From NCBI RefSeq assembly GCF_900113735.1, contig NZ_FOQM01000013.1, forward strand, positions 103,776 through 167,775: DNA of 64,000 bases, written 5' to 3'. The notes beneath the pieces were generated by a model that did no database searches, was not told the origin of the DNA, and saw only the letters and a list, made by a program, of their open reading frames with translations. This document shows, piece by piece, positions 7,970-16,804 of this stretch. The first letter of the stretch is position 1. Every line of letters begins with the position of its first letter. The translations under genes and the position numbers were made by a program. This stretch comes from Bradyrhizobium sp. Gha (GTDB taxonomy: Bacteria > Pseudomonadota > Alphaproteobacteria > Rhizobiales > Xanthobacteraceae).

Positions 7970-10336
7970 ATGCTCGAAAAGCACCGCGAGAATGAGGTTC
8001 ATGTCGACAAGGTCGAGCAGGGGCCTGCCTCCTCCATCGCCTTCGGCCTGGAGCGTCTCGGACTGATTGCGGTCCGGGCGCCGATCGTCTCCTGCATCAT
8101 CCTGCTCGCGCTGATCGTCGGCGCGGTGTTCGGTATCCATCGCATCAAGATCGACGATTCGCTGTCGCAGCTGTTCCGCTCCAACACCCGGGAATTCAAG
8201 CAGTACGAAGAGGTGACGAAGAAGTTCCCGGCCGAGGAATTCGACGTCCTCGTCGTGGTCGAGGGCAAGACTCTGCTGGCGCGGAACAACCTCGAGAAGC
8301 TGCGCGATTTCGTCACCGACATGCAGCTGGTCGAGGGTACCCGCGGTCTGGTCTCGCTGTTCTCGGCCCGCCAGGCGCCCGCGCCGGGCAAGCTGCCGGC
8401 CGCGCTGTTCCCGGCCGAACTGCCCGAGGGCGCGGCCTATGATCAGTTCATCGAAACCGTCAAGAACAACGAGATCATCCGCGGCAAACTGTTGTCGGAG
8501 GACGGCACGCTGGCGCTGATCGTGCTCTCGCTCGATCCGGAGGTGGTCGCCTCCAGCAAGCTCGGCAAGGTGGTCGGCGACATCCGTGCACTGATGAAGG
8601 AGGATCTCGGCGACACCGGGCTCAGCGTGCAGCTCTCCGGCGTGCCGGTGATGCAGCTCGAGATCCGAAACGCGGTCGAGCGCGACGGCCTCACCTATAA
8701 CATCCTCGGCATTCTCGCCGGCTGCATCATCGCGATCATCTTCTTCCGCAAGATCTCCTTCATGGTAGTGGCGGCGTTCCCGCCGATGATCGCGATCCTG
8801 ATCGCACTCGGCGCGCTCGGCTGGGCCAATTTCAATCTCAACATGTTCCTGAACGTGATGACGCCGCTCATCATGGTGATCAGCTTCTCGGACTCGATGC
8901 AGCTGACCTTCGCCGCGCGTGACCGGCTGATCGCGGGCCAGGACAAATTCACCGCGTTCAAGAATGCCGTGCTGGTGGTGGGCCCGGCCTGCGTGCTGAC
9001 GCATGGCACCGCCGGCATTTCCTTCATCGCGCTGCAATTCTCGGATTCCGACCTGATCCGTAAATTCGGCGAGGCGGGGCTGGCGGCCACCATCATCGCG
9101 CTGATCACGGTGCTGTCTCTGGTGCCGGTGTTCGGTGTGCTGTTCGTGCGCAACGAAAAGGTCTTTGCGGTCAAGTTCCAGAGCGCGGATGCCGGCGTGC
9201 AGGCGCTGCGCAATTTCTGCTACTGGATCGCGGTGCGCATGGTCGGCCGGCCCGGCCTGTTCAGCCTGATCGCACTGCTGTTCGTCGCCAGCCTGGGTGT
9301 CGTCTATGCCAATCTGCAGCCGCGCTACCGGCTTGCCGATCAGGTGCCGGACAAGCGTCAGGCGGTTGCCGCGAGCAACCGGCTCGATGCCAAGCTGACC
9401 GGCGCCAATCCGGTCAACGTCCTGATCCAGTTCCCCAAGGGCGAAACGCTCTACTCGCCGGAGACGCTGCAGACCATCGCCGACGTGCACGCGACCGTGG
9501 AGAAGGCGGCCGGCGTCGGCAACGTCTGGTCGCTGGAGACGCTGCGCCGCTGGCTGGCGGAGAAGGCCGGCAGCGATGACGTCGCGACGCTCAAGGAATA
9601 TGTGAACGTCATCCCCGAGCATCTGGTGCGCCGGTTCATCGATGCCGAGCAGGATGCGGTGGTCGTGGCCGGCCGCGTGCCGGACAAGGATTCCAGCCAA
9701 CTCCTGCCGATTGTCGACAAGCTCGATTCCGAGCTCGACGCGGTCCGCAAGAAGCATCCCGGCTACGAGATCGCCGTCACCGGTCTCGCCGCCATCGCCG
9801 CGCGTAACTCGGCCGGCATGATCGAGAAGCTGAACCGCGGCCTCACCGTGGAATTCGCGCTGGTCGCGATCTTCATTGGCCTCGCCTTCCGCTCCTGGGT
9901 GGTGATGTTCGCCTGCATCCTGCCGGGTATCTTCCCGGTGGTGATGTCGGGGACGGTGCTGTGGGCGATGGGCGAGGGCTTGCAATTTGCCAGCGTCGTC
10001 GCGCTCACCGTCTCGTTCGGCCTGGGCCTCTCCGCCACCATCCACTTCCTCAATCGTCTGCGATTGGAGAGTAAACCGGGCGTCGGCTCGGCGCTGGCGG
10101 TGGAGCGCGCGACCGTGCTGGTCGGCCCGGCGCTGATCCTGACCACGGTGGTGCTGGCCTGCGGCCTCGTCGTCACCGTGTTCTCGGACCTGCCGTCGCT
10201 GCGGCTGTTCGGCTGGCTCAGCGCCTTCTCCATGGTGGCGGCGCTGGTCGCCGACCTCTTCATCCTGCGGCCGACGGCGATGTGGCTGATCAATCTGCAC
10301 GCCCGGCTTCAGGGCCCCGACAAGCCGGCGATCTGA
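7970..10336 (+). CDS. MMPL/RND-superfamily exporter
   Basis: This 788-residue inner-membrane protein has the twofold RND/MMPL layout. A first membrane helix (about 35-55) is followed by a periplasmic loop (about 60-235) and a five-helix block (about 240-400). A second helix near 425 is followed by another loop and a final helix block (about 615-780). Loop openings such as KIDDSLSQLFRSNTREFKQYEE and the helix-block phrase MTPLIMVISFSDSMQLTFA are typical of the sterol-sensing-domain-like MMPL family. It has the same architecture as HpnN, encoded 10 kb away, and sits between the hpnP/eut genes and hpnC. Transport of a hopanoid or other lipid is plausible but not shown. A bidirectional terminator follows. 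Confidence 0.8.
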   Translation: MLEKHRENEVHVDKVEQGPASSIAFGLERLGLIAVRAPIVSCIILLALIVGAVFGIHRIKIDDSLSQLFRSNTREFKQYEEVTKKFPAEEFDVLVVVEGKTLLARNNLEKLRDFVTDMQLVEGTRGLVSLFSARQAPAPGKLPAALFPAELPEGAAYDQFIETVKNNEIIRGKLLSEDGTLALIVLSLDPEVVASSKLGKVVGDIRALMKEDLGDTGLSVQLSGVPVMQLEIRNAVERDGLTYNILGILAGCIIAIIFFRKISFMVVAAFPPMIAILIALGALGWANFNLNMFLNVMTPLIMVISFSDSMQLTFAARDRLIAGQDKFTAFKNAVLVVGPACVLTHGTAGISFIALQFSDSDLIRKFGEAGLAATIIALITVLSLVPVFGVLFVRNEKVFAVKFQSADAGVQALRNFCYWIAVRMVGRPGLFSLIALLFVASLGVVYANLQPRYRLADQVPDKRQAVAASNRLDAKLTGANPVNVLIQFPKGETLYSPETLQTIADVHATVEKAAGVGNVWSLETLRRWLAEKAGSDDVATLKEYVNVIPEHLVRRFIDAEQDAVVVAGRVPDKDSSQLLPIVDKLDSELDAVRKKHPGYEIAVTGLAAIAARNSAGMIEKLNRGLTVEFALVAIFIGLAFRSWVVMFACILPGIFPVVMSGTVLWAMGEGLQFASVVALTVSFGLGLSATIHFLNRLRLESKPGVGSALAVERATVLVGPALILTTVVLACGLVVTVFSDLPSLRLFGWLSAFSMVAALVADLFILRPTAMWLINLHARLQGPDKPAI

Positions 10337-10361
10337 GCGGCCTCAACAAATTCTCGTCAGC

Positions 10362-10399
10362 AAAAAGCCCCGGTTCGTGAGAGCCGGGGCTTTTTTCTT
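10362..10399. terminator. Bidirectional intrinsic terminator
   Basis: The stem AAAAAGCCCCGGTT / AGCCGGGGCTTTTTT lies between two convergent genes, with an A-run on one side and a T-run on the other, so it can serve both strands. Confidence 0.85.
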
Positions 10400-10416
10400 T
10401 CGAGAAGAGAGGACGA

Positions 10417-10917
10417 TCAGCCCTTCGTCATGGTGATGTTGACGCCGCGGATCTCGCCCTTGGACGAGATCTGCACGGTCTGCTTGGAGCCGTTGGTGCG
10501 CAGCGACAGATTTGCGGCAAAGCCGTTGGCCTCGACGAACACGTCGATCTGGCCGCCGCCGGCGGTGCCTTGCAGATTGCCGAAGATGTTGCGGTTGGAC
10601 TCGCTCCAGTTGCCGGAGATCCGCTCGCCCTGGCTGGTCACGTCGCTCGTGAGGTCGAACTTGTAGCTGTCGGACGCGCAGTGCAGCGCCTGCTTGAGGC
10701 TGAGGCCGGTGCCGGCGACCTTGTAGTCCGCCTTGCAGCGGATGCGCTCGGTCGAGCCATCGGACAGCGACACTGTGCCGGTGCCGGTCCATGCCCCGTC
10801 GAAACCGGCGAAGGGACCGGACGACTGAGCGTGGCTTGCCGCAACTGAGAAGAGCAGCGCAGCGCCAATGCCGGCCGCCTTGATTGCCAGTTCAGATCGC
10901 CCAAAGAATTTCATCAT
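10417..10917 (-). CDS. Secreted hypothetical protein
   Basis: This protein of about 166 residues has a Sec signal peptide (IKAAGIGAALLFSVAASHAQ, cleavage expected after HAQ). The mature part, of about 135 residues, is rich in beta-type alternation and begins FDGAWTGTGTVSLSDG. It contains two cysteines (RCKADY, HCASDS) that could pair in the periplasm. Two adjacent ATG codons can start it (10917 or 10914), with GGGA upstream; a longer frame to 10968 adds no signal-like sequence. I do not recognise the family; the small beta-rich fold resembles periplasmic lipocalin-like proteins only superficially. It is convergent with the exporter gene. Confidence 0.75.
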   Translation of the reverse strand: MMKFFGRSELAIKAAGIGAALLFSVAASHAQSSGPFAGFDGAWTGTGTVSLSDGSTERIRCKADYKVAGTGLSLKQALHCASDSYKFDLTSDVTSQGERISGNWSESNRNIFGNLQGTAGGGQIDVFVEANGFAANLSLRTNGSKQTVQISSKGEIRGVNITMTKG

Positions 10918-11396
10918 CAATATCCCGTTTTGGAACGACGCCTGCTGCATCGCAGATCGTCTCGCCACATCGAACGTTTAGTGTTGTGAGGCTGGGTCAG
11001 GTTCAAGAGGCTGCGTCAGGTCCAAAAGCCTGGCCGCCCAGGATTTCAGGCTCGTAGAGCGGCCTCGCAACGGTCCGGGCCCGGATCCCCTCTGTTTCCA
11101 TGTGTTTCCGGCCGGAATGGCCGATCTGACAGATGCAGCTCTGCAACAGGTCCGCCGTAAAACGCCGCGCCTCAGAATTTCGATGTAGTATCAAATTGTT
11201 ACCTCTGCCAAGGAAGATCGGGGAAGACCTGATTTGGTACGCGCGGCGCCAATTTGGCCGCATTTACCAGCGCTTGTGGCCTTCTCCGGTGCCGCTCTCG
11301 TCCCGCGGTAACTTGCCATCAGAACAATCCGTTCCCGTCGTCTGCCCTGTGCTGTCCGGGATTGGTGCGATTCTGCCGTCAGAATGAAGGAATACA
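10918..11396. other. Intergenic region with a 19-base tandem repeat
   Basis: This 479-base spacer separates two divergent genes for secreted proteins. At 10988-11006 and 11007-11025 there are two adjacent 19-base copies of a GAGGCTGxGTCAGGTxCAA unit, differing at two positions. No convincing gene, RNA or promoter was identified; promoters for both neighbours must lie here. Confidence 0.5.
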
Positions 11397-11633
11397 ATGC
11401 GTAAGCTTTTCGTCGCTCTCACCGTGCTGTCGGCCTCCCTGTCCACGGCTGCGTTCGCCCAGCAGGGCGGCCGCGGCACCGAAGCCGAGCAGAAGGCCTG
11501 CACGCGCGATGTGCAGAAGTTCTGCCGTCCGGTTATCGACCAGGGCGATTTCACCGTCCTGGCCTGCCTCAAGGAAAACCGGGCCAAGATCTCGCAGGCC
11601 TGCGACCAGGTCCTGAAGAACCACAACCAGTAA
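11397..11633 (+). CDS. Small secreted cysteine-containing protein
   Basis: This 78-residue protein has a clear Sec signal peptide (MRKLFVALTVLSASLSTAAFAQ). The mature domain, of about 56 residues, holds four cysteines in the order KACTRDVQKFC, then LACLKEN, then QACDQV. That spacing resembles short cysteine-rich repeat proteins common in Bradyrhizobium and relatives, and two disulfides in the periplasm are likely. AAGGA sits 7 bases before the ATG, and a strong terminator lies 22 bases after the stop, so it is a single-gene transcript. The function is unknown. Confidence 0.85.
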   Translation: MRKLFVALTVLSASLSTAAFAQQGGRGTEAEQKACTRDVQKFCRPVIDQGDFTVLACLKENRAKISQACDQVLKNHNQ

Positions 11634-11654
11634 GCTCGGCCCCTGGCCCACAAA

Positions 11655-11677
11655 GGCGGCCCCCGGGGCCGCCTTTT
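11655..11677 (+). terminator. Intrinsic terminator
   Basis: GGCGGCCCC/GGGGCCGCC forms a nine-pair stem with almost no loop bases, followed by TTTT, directly downstream of the small secreted protein gene. Confidence 0.7.
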
Positions 11678-11714
11678 CAAGTCCGATCCGCGGGGCTGCC
11701 ATCGCGAGACAGGA

Positions 11715-11743
11715 TTGGTTTTGCGGCCGTATTCCCCTATATG
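11715..11743 (+). promoter_or_regulatory. Candidate housekeeping promoter of the hpn operon
   Basis: TTGGTT-N17-TATATG lies just after the upstream terminator and before hpnC. The fit to the sigma-70 pattern is fair, and transcription would begin near 11750. Confidence 0.35.
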
Positions 11744-11820
11744 GGGGCCGCGGCAGCGCCGGCATGTGCCGCGCGAGCGAAAAAGCCCCTCCTGTCCAAA
11801 CGACTGTTGATCAGCCCTCG

Positions 11821-12705
11821 ATGACCTCTGCGAGCGAATTGCGATCCGGCAAGGGTGACCGCGACGAGAATTTTCCCGTCGCGTCCTGGATCATTCATCC
11901 GCGACATCGCGCCCTGATCCTGGCCTATTACAATTTCGTCCGCACCGCCGACGACATCGCCGACCACGCGAGCCTGCCGGCCGAGGAAAAGCTTCGTTAT
12001 CTCGACCTGCTCGAGGCGGAACTGCTCGGCAAGGGCGATACCCAGGCCGAGGCCGTCGCGCTGAGGCGCGCGCTGGCCGAGCGAGCCATGGCGCCGCGCC
12101 ATGCGCTCGACGTGCTCATCGCCTTTCGCATGGACGTGACCAAGCTGCGCTACGAGACCTGGGACGAGGTCATCCACTATTGCCGCTATTCGGCCATGCC
12201 GGTCGGCCGCTTCATGCTCGACGTTCATGGCGAGGCGACCTCGACCTGGGCGGCGTCGGATGCGCTGTGTGCGGGCCTGCAGATCAACAACCACCTCCAG
12301 GATTGCGGCAAGGATTTCCGCGAGCTCAATCGTGTCTATCTGCCGCGCGATGCGCTGGCAGCACACGGCGCCACCGTCGAGCAACTCGGGCTTGCACAAT
12401 CGCCGCCGGCGATGCTGGCCTGCCTTCAGGGCCTCGCGGTGCGCAACGAAGCATTGCTCAACGAGGGCAGGTCGCTGGCTGCGGAGATCCGGGATATCCG
12501 TCTCGGGGTCGATGTCGCGGTGATCCAGGCTTACGCCGATCGTATCGTGCGCCTGTTGAAGGTACGCGATCCCCTGCGCGAGCGCGTGCATCTGAACAAG
12601 TTCGAACTGCTCATGTTCAGCCTCGCCGGGATGATCGGCGAAATCGGCCGCCGCGCGATCGGCCGCAAGGCCATCTCGAATCCGGGGGCTGCCCATGACG
12701 CTTGA
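11821..12705 (+). CDS. hpnC: HpnC, hydroxysqualene synthase
   Basis: HpnC is the second of three enzymes (with HpnD and HpnE) that make squalene from farnesyl diphosphate; it converts presqualene diphosphate to hydroxysqualene. It belongs to the squalene/phytoene synthase fold. Aspartate-rich motifs are visible as FVRTADDIADH near residue 43 and NNHLQDCGKDFRELN near residue 160, with the usual VYLPRD after the second. Starting at ATG 11821 gives about 294 residues and begins at MTSASELRSGKG, near the usual start. An in-frame ATG at 11764 would add 19 residues; neither start has a good ribosome site. The 3' end overlaps hpnD by 11 bases. It is the first gene of the hpnCDE-shc-hpnG run. Confidence 0.9.
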   Translation: MTSASELRSGKGDRDENFPVASWIIHPRHRALILAYYNFVRTADDIADHASLPAEEKLRYLDLLEAELLGKGDTQAEAVALRRALAERAMAPRHALDVLIAFRMDVTKLRYETWDEVIHYCRYSAMPVGRFMLDVHGEATSTWAASDALCAGLQINNHLQDCGKDFRELNRVYLPRDALAAHGATVEQLGLAQSPPAMLACLQGLAVRNEALLNEGRSLAAEIRDIRLGVDVAVIQAYADRIVRLLKVRDPLRERVHLNKFELLMFSLAGMIGEIGRRAIGRKAISNPGAAHDA

Positions 12706-13534
12706 GGCGACCGCGCCCGGCGCCGATTATGGCTCGTCCGCATCGAACAGTTCCTTCTACGCTGCGATGCGCATCCTGCCGCGCGACCAGCGCGAGGCGA
12801 TGTTCCAGATCTACAGCTTCTGCCGCCAGGTCGACGACATCGCCGATTCCGACGGTCCGCGCGACGTTCGGCTCGCCGCGCTTCAGCAATGGCGCAACGA
12901 CATCGATGCGCTCTACCGGGGCAATCCTCCGCCGCGGCTGAAGGACTATGTCGCCTCGGTGAAGGCCTTCGGGCTGAAGCGCGAGGATTTTCTCGCGATC
13001 GTCGACGGCATGGAGATGGATGTGCCGCAGGATATCCGCGCGCCCGACATGGCGACGCTGGACCTCTACTGCGATCGCGTCGCCAGCGCCGTGGGACGCT
13101 TGTCGGTGCGGGTGTTCGGCCTGCCCGAGGACGACGGCATCCAACTCGCTCATCATCTCGGCCGCGCGCTCCAGCTCACCAACATCCTGCGCGACATCGA
13201 CGAGGATGCGACGCTCGGCCGGCTCTATCTGCCGCGCGAGGCGCTGCTGCATGCCGGCATCACCTCCAACGATCCGAACCGCGTGATCGCCGAGCGCGCG
13301 CTGCCGAAAGTCTGCCTGCCGCTGACGCAGCGCGCGAAGGCGCATTTCGAGAAGTCGGACGAGATCATGAACCGCAACAGGCGCCGCGCGGTGCGCGCGC
13401 CCAGGATCATGTCGAAATACTACCATTCCATTCTGGACCTTCTGATCGCGCGCGGCTTCAACGCGCCACGCGAGCCTGTGCGTGTGTCGAAGGTCGCACG
13501 CTTCGCGATCCTGCTCCGCTACGCTTTCATCTGA
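12695..13534 (+). CDS. hpnD: HpnD, presqualene diphosphate synthase
   Basis: This 279-residue squalene/phytoene-synthase-fold enzyme condenses two farnesyl diphosphates to presqualene diphosphate, the first committed hopanoid step. The substrate-binding aspartates lie in CRQVDDIADSDGPRD (about residue 50) and TNILRDIDEDA (about residue 165). The family phrases SFYAAMRILPRDQREAMFQIYSFC and RLYLPREALL are intact. The start lies inside the end of hpnC and the stop overlaps the hpnE start (TGATG), so the three genes are translated as a unit. Confidence 0.93.
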   Translation: MTLEATAPGADYGSSASNSSFYAAMRILPRDQREAMFQIYSFCRQVDDIADSDGPRDVRLAALQQWRNDIDALYRGNPPPRLKDYVASVKAFGLKREDFLAIVDGMEMDVPQDIRAPDMATLDLYCDRVASAVGRLSVRVFGLPEDDGIQLAHHLGRALQLTNILRDIDEDATLGRLYLPREALLHAGITSNDPNRVIAERALPKVCLPLTQRAKAHFEKSDEIMNRNRRRAVRAPRIMSKYYHSILDLLIARGFNAPREPVRVSKVARFAILLRYAFI

Positions 13535-14790
13535 TGCAAAACACAGCTCACATCATTGGCGCCGGAATTTCCGGCCTCTCCGCCGCCGTGCGGCTCGGCA
13601 ATGCCGGCTACAAGGTCGCCGTGCACGAGGCGACGCACCAGGCCGGCGGCCGCTGCCGCTCCTATTTCGACGGCGCTACCAATCTCATGATCGACAATGG
13701 CAATCATCTGCTGCTGTCGGGCAACAGCCACGCGCGGGCCTATGCGCGCGCGATCGGCACCGAGGCGGGCCTGGTCGGGCCCGACAGCGCGCAGTTTCCC
13801 TTCGTCGACATCAAGACCGGACAGCGCTGGCAGATCGATCTCGGCAATGGCCGCTGGCCTGCCTGGGTGCTCGACGAGAGCCGCCGCGTCCCTGATACGG
13901 GTCTCACCGATTATCTCAAGTTGGCGCCGCTGATCTGGGCGTCGGAGCAGACGCTGGTCGGCAAGTCCATTCCGTGCGAAGGCACGCTCTATCATCGCCT
14001 GGTGCAGCCGCTGCTGCTCGCCGCGCTCAACGTCGATCCGCCCGAGGGCTCGGCCGGGCTTGCCGGCGCGATCGTGCGCGAGACGCTGCTGGCGGGCGGG
14101 CAGGCCTGCCGTCCCCTGATCGCGCGCGACGGCCTCAGCGCCGTGCTGATCGAGCCCGCCGTGAAATTCCTGACTGAGCGCGGGCACACCGTTCAGCTCG
14201 GCCATGAGCTGCGCTCCTTCGTCACCACCGACGGCAAGGTCAGCGCGCTCAATTTCGGCGGCGAGGACGTGGTCCAGCTTGCTGCGGGCGATGTGATCGT
14301 GATGGCGGTGCCGCCCCGCGCGGCGACGAGCCTGCTGCCGGGCCTGACTGCGCCGACCGAATTCCGCGCCATCGTGAATGCGCATTTCCGCTTTGAGCCG
14401 CCGCCGGGTTCGGCGCCGATCCTCGGCGTCATCGGCGGTGTCGTGGAATGGCTGTTCGCGTTCCCGAACCGGCTGTCGGTCACCATCAGCAATGGCGATC
14501 GTCTCGTCGACATGCCGCGCGAGGAACTCGCGCAGGCGATTTGGAGCGACGTCTGCGCAGCCGGCGGTGTCTCCGGCGAGTTGCCGCCGTGGCAGATCGT
14601 GCGTGAGCGCCGCGCCACATTTGCGGCAACGCCGGCGCAGAATGCCCTGCGCCCGGGGCCGGCCACTGCGCTGAAAAATCTGTTCCTTGCCGGCGACTGG
14701 ACTGCTACGGGACTGCCTGCAACGATCGAGGGATCGGTCCGGTCAGGTGATCGCGCCGCCGATCTGGTTTTGGCCGCCAAAGGATCCTGA
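13534..14790 (+). CDS. hpnE: HpnE, squalene-forming FAD-dependent oxidoreductase
   Basis: This 418-residue FAD-dependent amine-oxidase/phytoene-desaturase-type enzyme reduces hydroxysqualene to squalene. The N-terminus holds the dinucleotide-binding signature IIGAGISGLSAAVRLGNAGYKVAVHEA, followed by AGGRCRSYFD. The C-terminus has the FAD motif NLFLAGDWTATGLPATIEGSVRSG. The ATG at 13534 shares its A with the hpnD stop. The same frame happens to remain open upstream through hpnD, but that part has no FAD-protein character. It works between HpnC and the cyclase encoded next. Confidence 0.92.
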   Translation: MQNTAHIIGAGISGLSAAVRLGNAGYKVAVHEATHQAGGRCRSYFDGATNLMIDNGNHLLLSGNSHARAYARAIGTEAGLVGPDSAQFPFVDIKTGQRWQIDLGNGRWPAWVLDESRRVPDTGLTDYLKLAPLIWASEQTLVGKSIPCEGTLYHRLVQPLLLAALNVDPPEGSAGLAGAIVRETLLAGGQACRPLIARDGLSAVLIEPAVKFLTERGHTVQLGHELRSFVTTDGKVSALNFGGEDVVQLAAGDVIVMAVPPRAATSLLPGLTAPTEFRAIVNAHFRFEPPPGSAPILGVIGGVVEWLFAFPNRLSVTISNGDRLVDMPREELAQAIWSDVCAAGGVSGELPPWQIVRERRATFAATPAQNALRPGPATALKNLFLAGDWTATGLPATIEGSVRSGDRAADLVLAAKGS

Positions 14791-14851
14791 CGAGGGCCCT
14801 GCGGGCAATGTCCCGGCCATCTTCAATCGACATCAGGAGCAATCGAGCGAC

Positions 14852-16804
14852 ATGGATTCCGTGAACGCGACCAGCCGCGAAGCTTTGGAATCGAGCATTG
14901 CGTCAGCCACGCAAGGCGTGATCGGCTTGCAGCAATCCGACGGCCATTGGGTTTTCGAGCTCGAGGCCGACTGCACCATTCCGGCCGAATACATCCTGCT
15001 GCGCCATTATCTCGCCGAGCCGGTCGACACCGCGCTCGAGGCCAAGATCGGCAATTATCTGCGCCGCGTTCAGGGTGCTCATGGCGGCTGGCCGCTGGTG
15101 CATGACGGCGAGTTCGACATGAGCGCCAGCGTGAAGGCTTATTTCGCCCTGAAGATGATCGGCGATTCCGTGGATGCCCCGCATATGGTGCGTGCGCGGG
15201 AGGCGATCCATGCGCGCGGCGGTGCCGTCAACAGCAACGTCTTCACCCGCTTCCTGCTCGCGACCTTCGGCGTCGTGACCTGGCGCGCGGTGCCGGTGCT
15301 GCCGATCGAGATCGTGCTGCTGCCGTTCTGGTCGCCGTTCCACCTCAACAAGATCTCGTATTGGGCGCGCACCACCATGGTGCCGCTGATGGTGATCGCC
15401 GCGCTGAAGCCGCGCGCGAAGAATCCCAAGGGCGTGGGCATCGACGAATTGTTCCTGCAGGATCCGCGCTCGATCGGGATGACCGCCAAGGCGCCGCACC
15501 AGAGCATGGCCTGGTTCGTGCTGTTCCGCGCGCTCGACGGCATCTTGCGCGTGATCGAGCCGATGTTTCCGAAACGCCTGCGCAAGCGCGCGATCGATGC
15601 CGCGCTTGCCTTCACTGAGGAGCGGCTCAACGGCGAGGACGGCATGGGCGCGATCTATCCGCCCATGGCCAACATCGTCATGATGTACGACGCGCTCGGC
15701 AAGGACGAGAACTTCCCGCCCCGCGCGATCACGCGCCGGGGCATCGACAAGCTGCTCGTCATCAACGGCGATGAAGCCTATTGCCAGCCCTGCGTCTCGC
15801 CGGTGTGGGACACGACGCTGACCGCGCATGCGCTGTTAGAGGCCGGCGGCGACAAGGCGGTGCCTGCGGCCAAGCAGGGCCTCGACTGGCTGATCCCGCG
15901 GCAGGAGCTTCAGGTGAAGGGCGACTGGGCGGTGAAGCGGCCCGACGTGCGTCCCGGCGGCTGGGCGTTCCAGTACAACAATCCGCATTACCCCGATCTC
16001 GACGACACCGCCGTGGTGGTGATGTCGATGGACCGCATGCGCCGCGAGCACGGCGTCGCCGGCTATGATGCCGCGATCGACCGCGGCCGCGAGTGGATCG
16101 GGGGCATGCAGAGCGACGACGGCGGCTGGGCGGCCTTCGACGTCAACAACCTCGAATACTACCTCAACAACATCCCGTTCTCGGACCACGGCGCGTTGCT
16201 CGATCCCCCGACTGAGGACGTCACCGGGCGCTGCATCTCGATGCTGGCCCAGCTCGGCGAGACCGAGAAGACCAGCAAGCAGGTCGCCGATGGCGTCGCC
16301 TATCTGCGCAAGACCCAGCACCCCGAGGGGTCCTGGTACGGCCGCTGGGGCATGAACTTCATCTATGGAACCTGGTCGGTGCTCTGCGCGCTGAACATGG
16401 CCGGAGTCCCCCACAGCGACCCGATGATGCGCAAGGCGGCCGGCTGGCTCGCCTCGATCCAGAACAAGGACGGCGGCTGGGGCGAGGACGCCGTCAGCTA
16501 CCGGCTGGACTACAGGGGGTGGGAACCGGCCCCGTCGACAGCCTCGCAAACGGCATGGGCCTTGCTTGCCCTGATGGCTGCAGGCGAGGTTGATCACCCG
16601 GCCGTCGCCCGCGGGGTGGAGTACCTGATTGCAACACAGAACGAAAAAGGACTGTGGGATGAACAGCGTTACACCGCCACAGGCTTCCCCCGCGTGTTCT
16701 ATCTGCGGTATCATGGTTACCCGAAGTTCTTCCCGCTGTGGGCGCTGGCGCGATATCGGAACTTGCGGAACACCAACAGCAGGGTGGTAGGGGTCGGGAT
16801 GTGA
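14852..16804 (+). CDS. shc: Squalene-hopene cyclase (HpnF)
   Basis: This 650-residue monotopic membrane cyclase converts squalene to hopene and hopanol. The catalytic acid motif DLDD lies at residues 382-385 (HYPDLDDTAVV). QW-type repeats occur throughout: GVIGLQQSDGHW near the N-terminus, GGWPLV, GGMQSDDGGWAAFD, GSWYGRWGMNFIYG and IQNKDGGWGED. The C-terminal ATGFPRVFYLRYHGYPKFFPLWAL is typical. The length agrees with bacterial enzymes. The ATG at 14852 lies 61 bases after hpnE; a longer open frame upstream overlaps hpnE and lacks family sequence. The stop overlaps the hpnG start (GTGA). Confidence 0.96.
   Translation: MDSVNATSREALESSIASATQGVIGLQQSDGHWVFELEADCTIPAEYILLRHYLAEPVDTALEAKIGNYLRRVQGAHGGWPLVHDGEFDMSASVKAYFALKMIGDSVDAPHMVRAREAIHARGGAVNSNVFTRFLLATFGVVTWRAVPVLPIEIVLLPFWSPFHLNKISYWARTTMVPLMVIAALKPRAKNPKGVGIDELFLQDPRSIGMTAKAPHQSMAWFVLFRALDGILRVIEPMFPKRLRKRAIDAALAFTEERLNGEDGMGAIYPPMANIVMMYDALGKDENFPPRAITRRGIDKLLVINGDEAYCQPCVSPVWDTTLTAHALLEAGGDKAVPAAKQGLDWLIPRQELQVKGDWAVKRPDVRPGGWAFQYNNPHYPDLDDTAVVVMSMDRMRREHGVAGYDAAIDRGREWIGGMQSDDGGWAAFDVNNLEYYLNNIPFSDHGALLDPPTEDVTGRCISMLAQLGETEKTSKQVADGVAYLRKTQHPEGSWYGRWGMNFIYGTWSVLCALNMAGVPHSDPMMRKAAGWLASIQNKDGGWGEDAVSYRLDYRGWEPAPSTASQTAWALLALMAAGEVDHPAVARGVEYLIATQNEKGLWDEQRYTATGFPRVFYLRYHGYPKFFPLWALARYRNLRNTNSRVVGVGM

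Noticed and set aside
7904..10300. A very long open frame antisense to the MMPL exporter gene, with similar ones antisense to eutB, the RND pump and the subtilase
   Set aside because: High GC with G/C at third codon positions opens long antisense frames. The translations are rich in Arg, His, Asp and Gln, lack any family motif, and lie wholly over genes with clear domains.
12889..13533. In-frame open extension upstream of hpnE through the hpnD gene
   Set aside because: The extension reads as Arg/Ala-rich sequence, overlaps hpnD entirely, and the FAD motif begins right after the ATG at 13534, which overlaps the hpnD stop.
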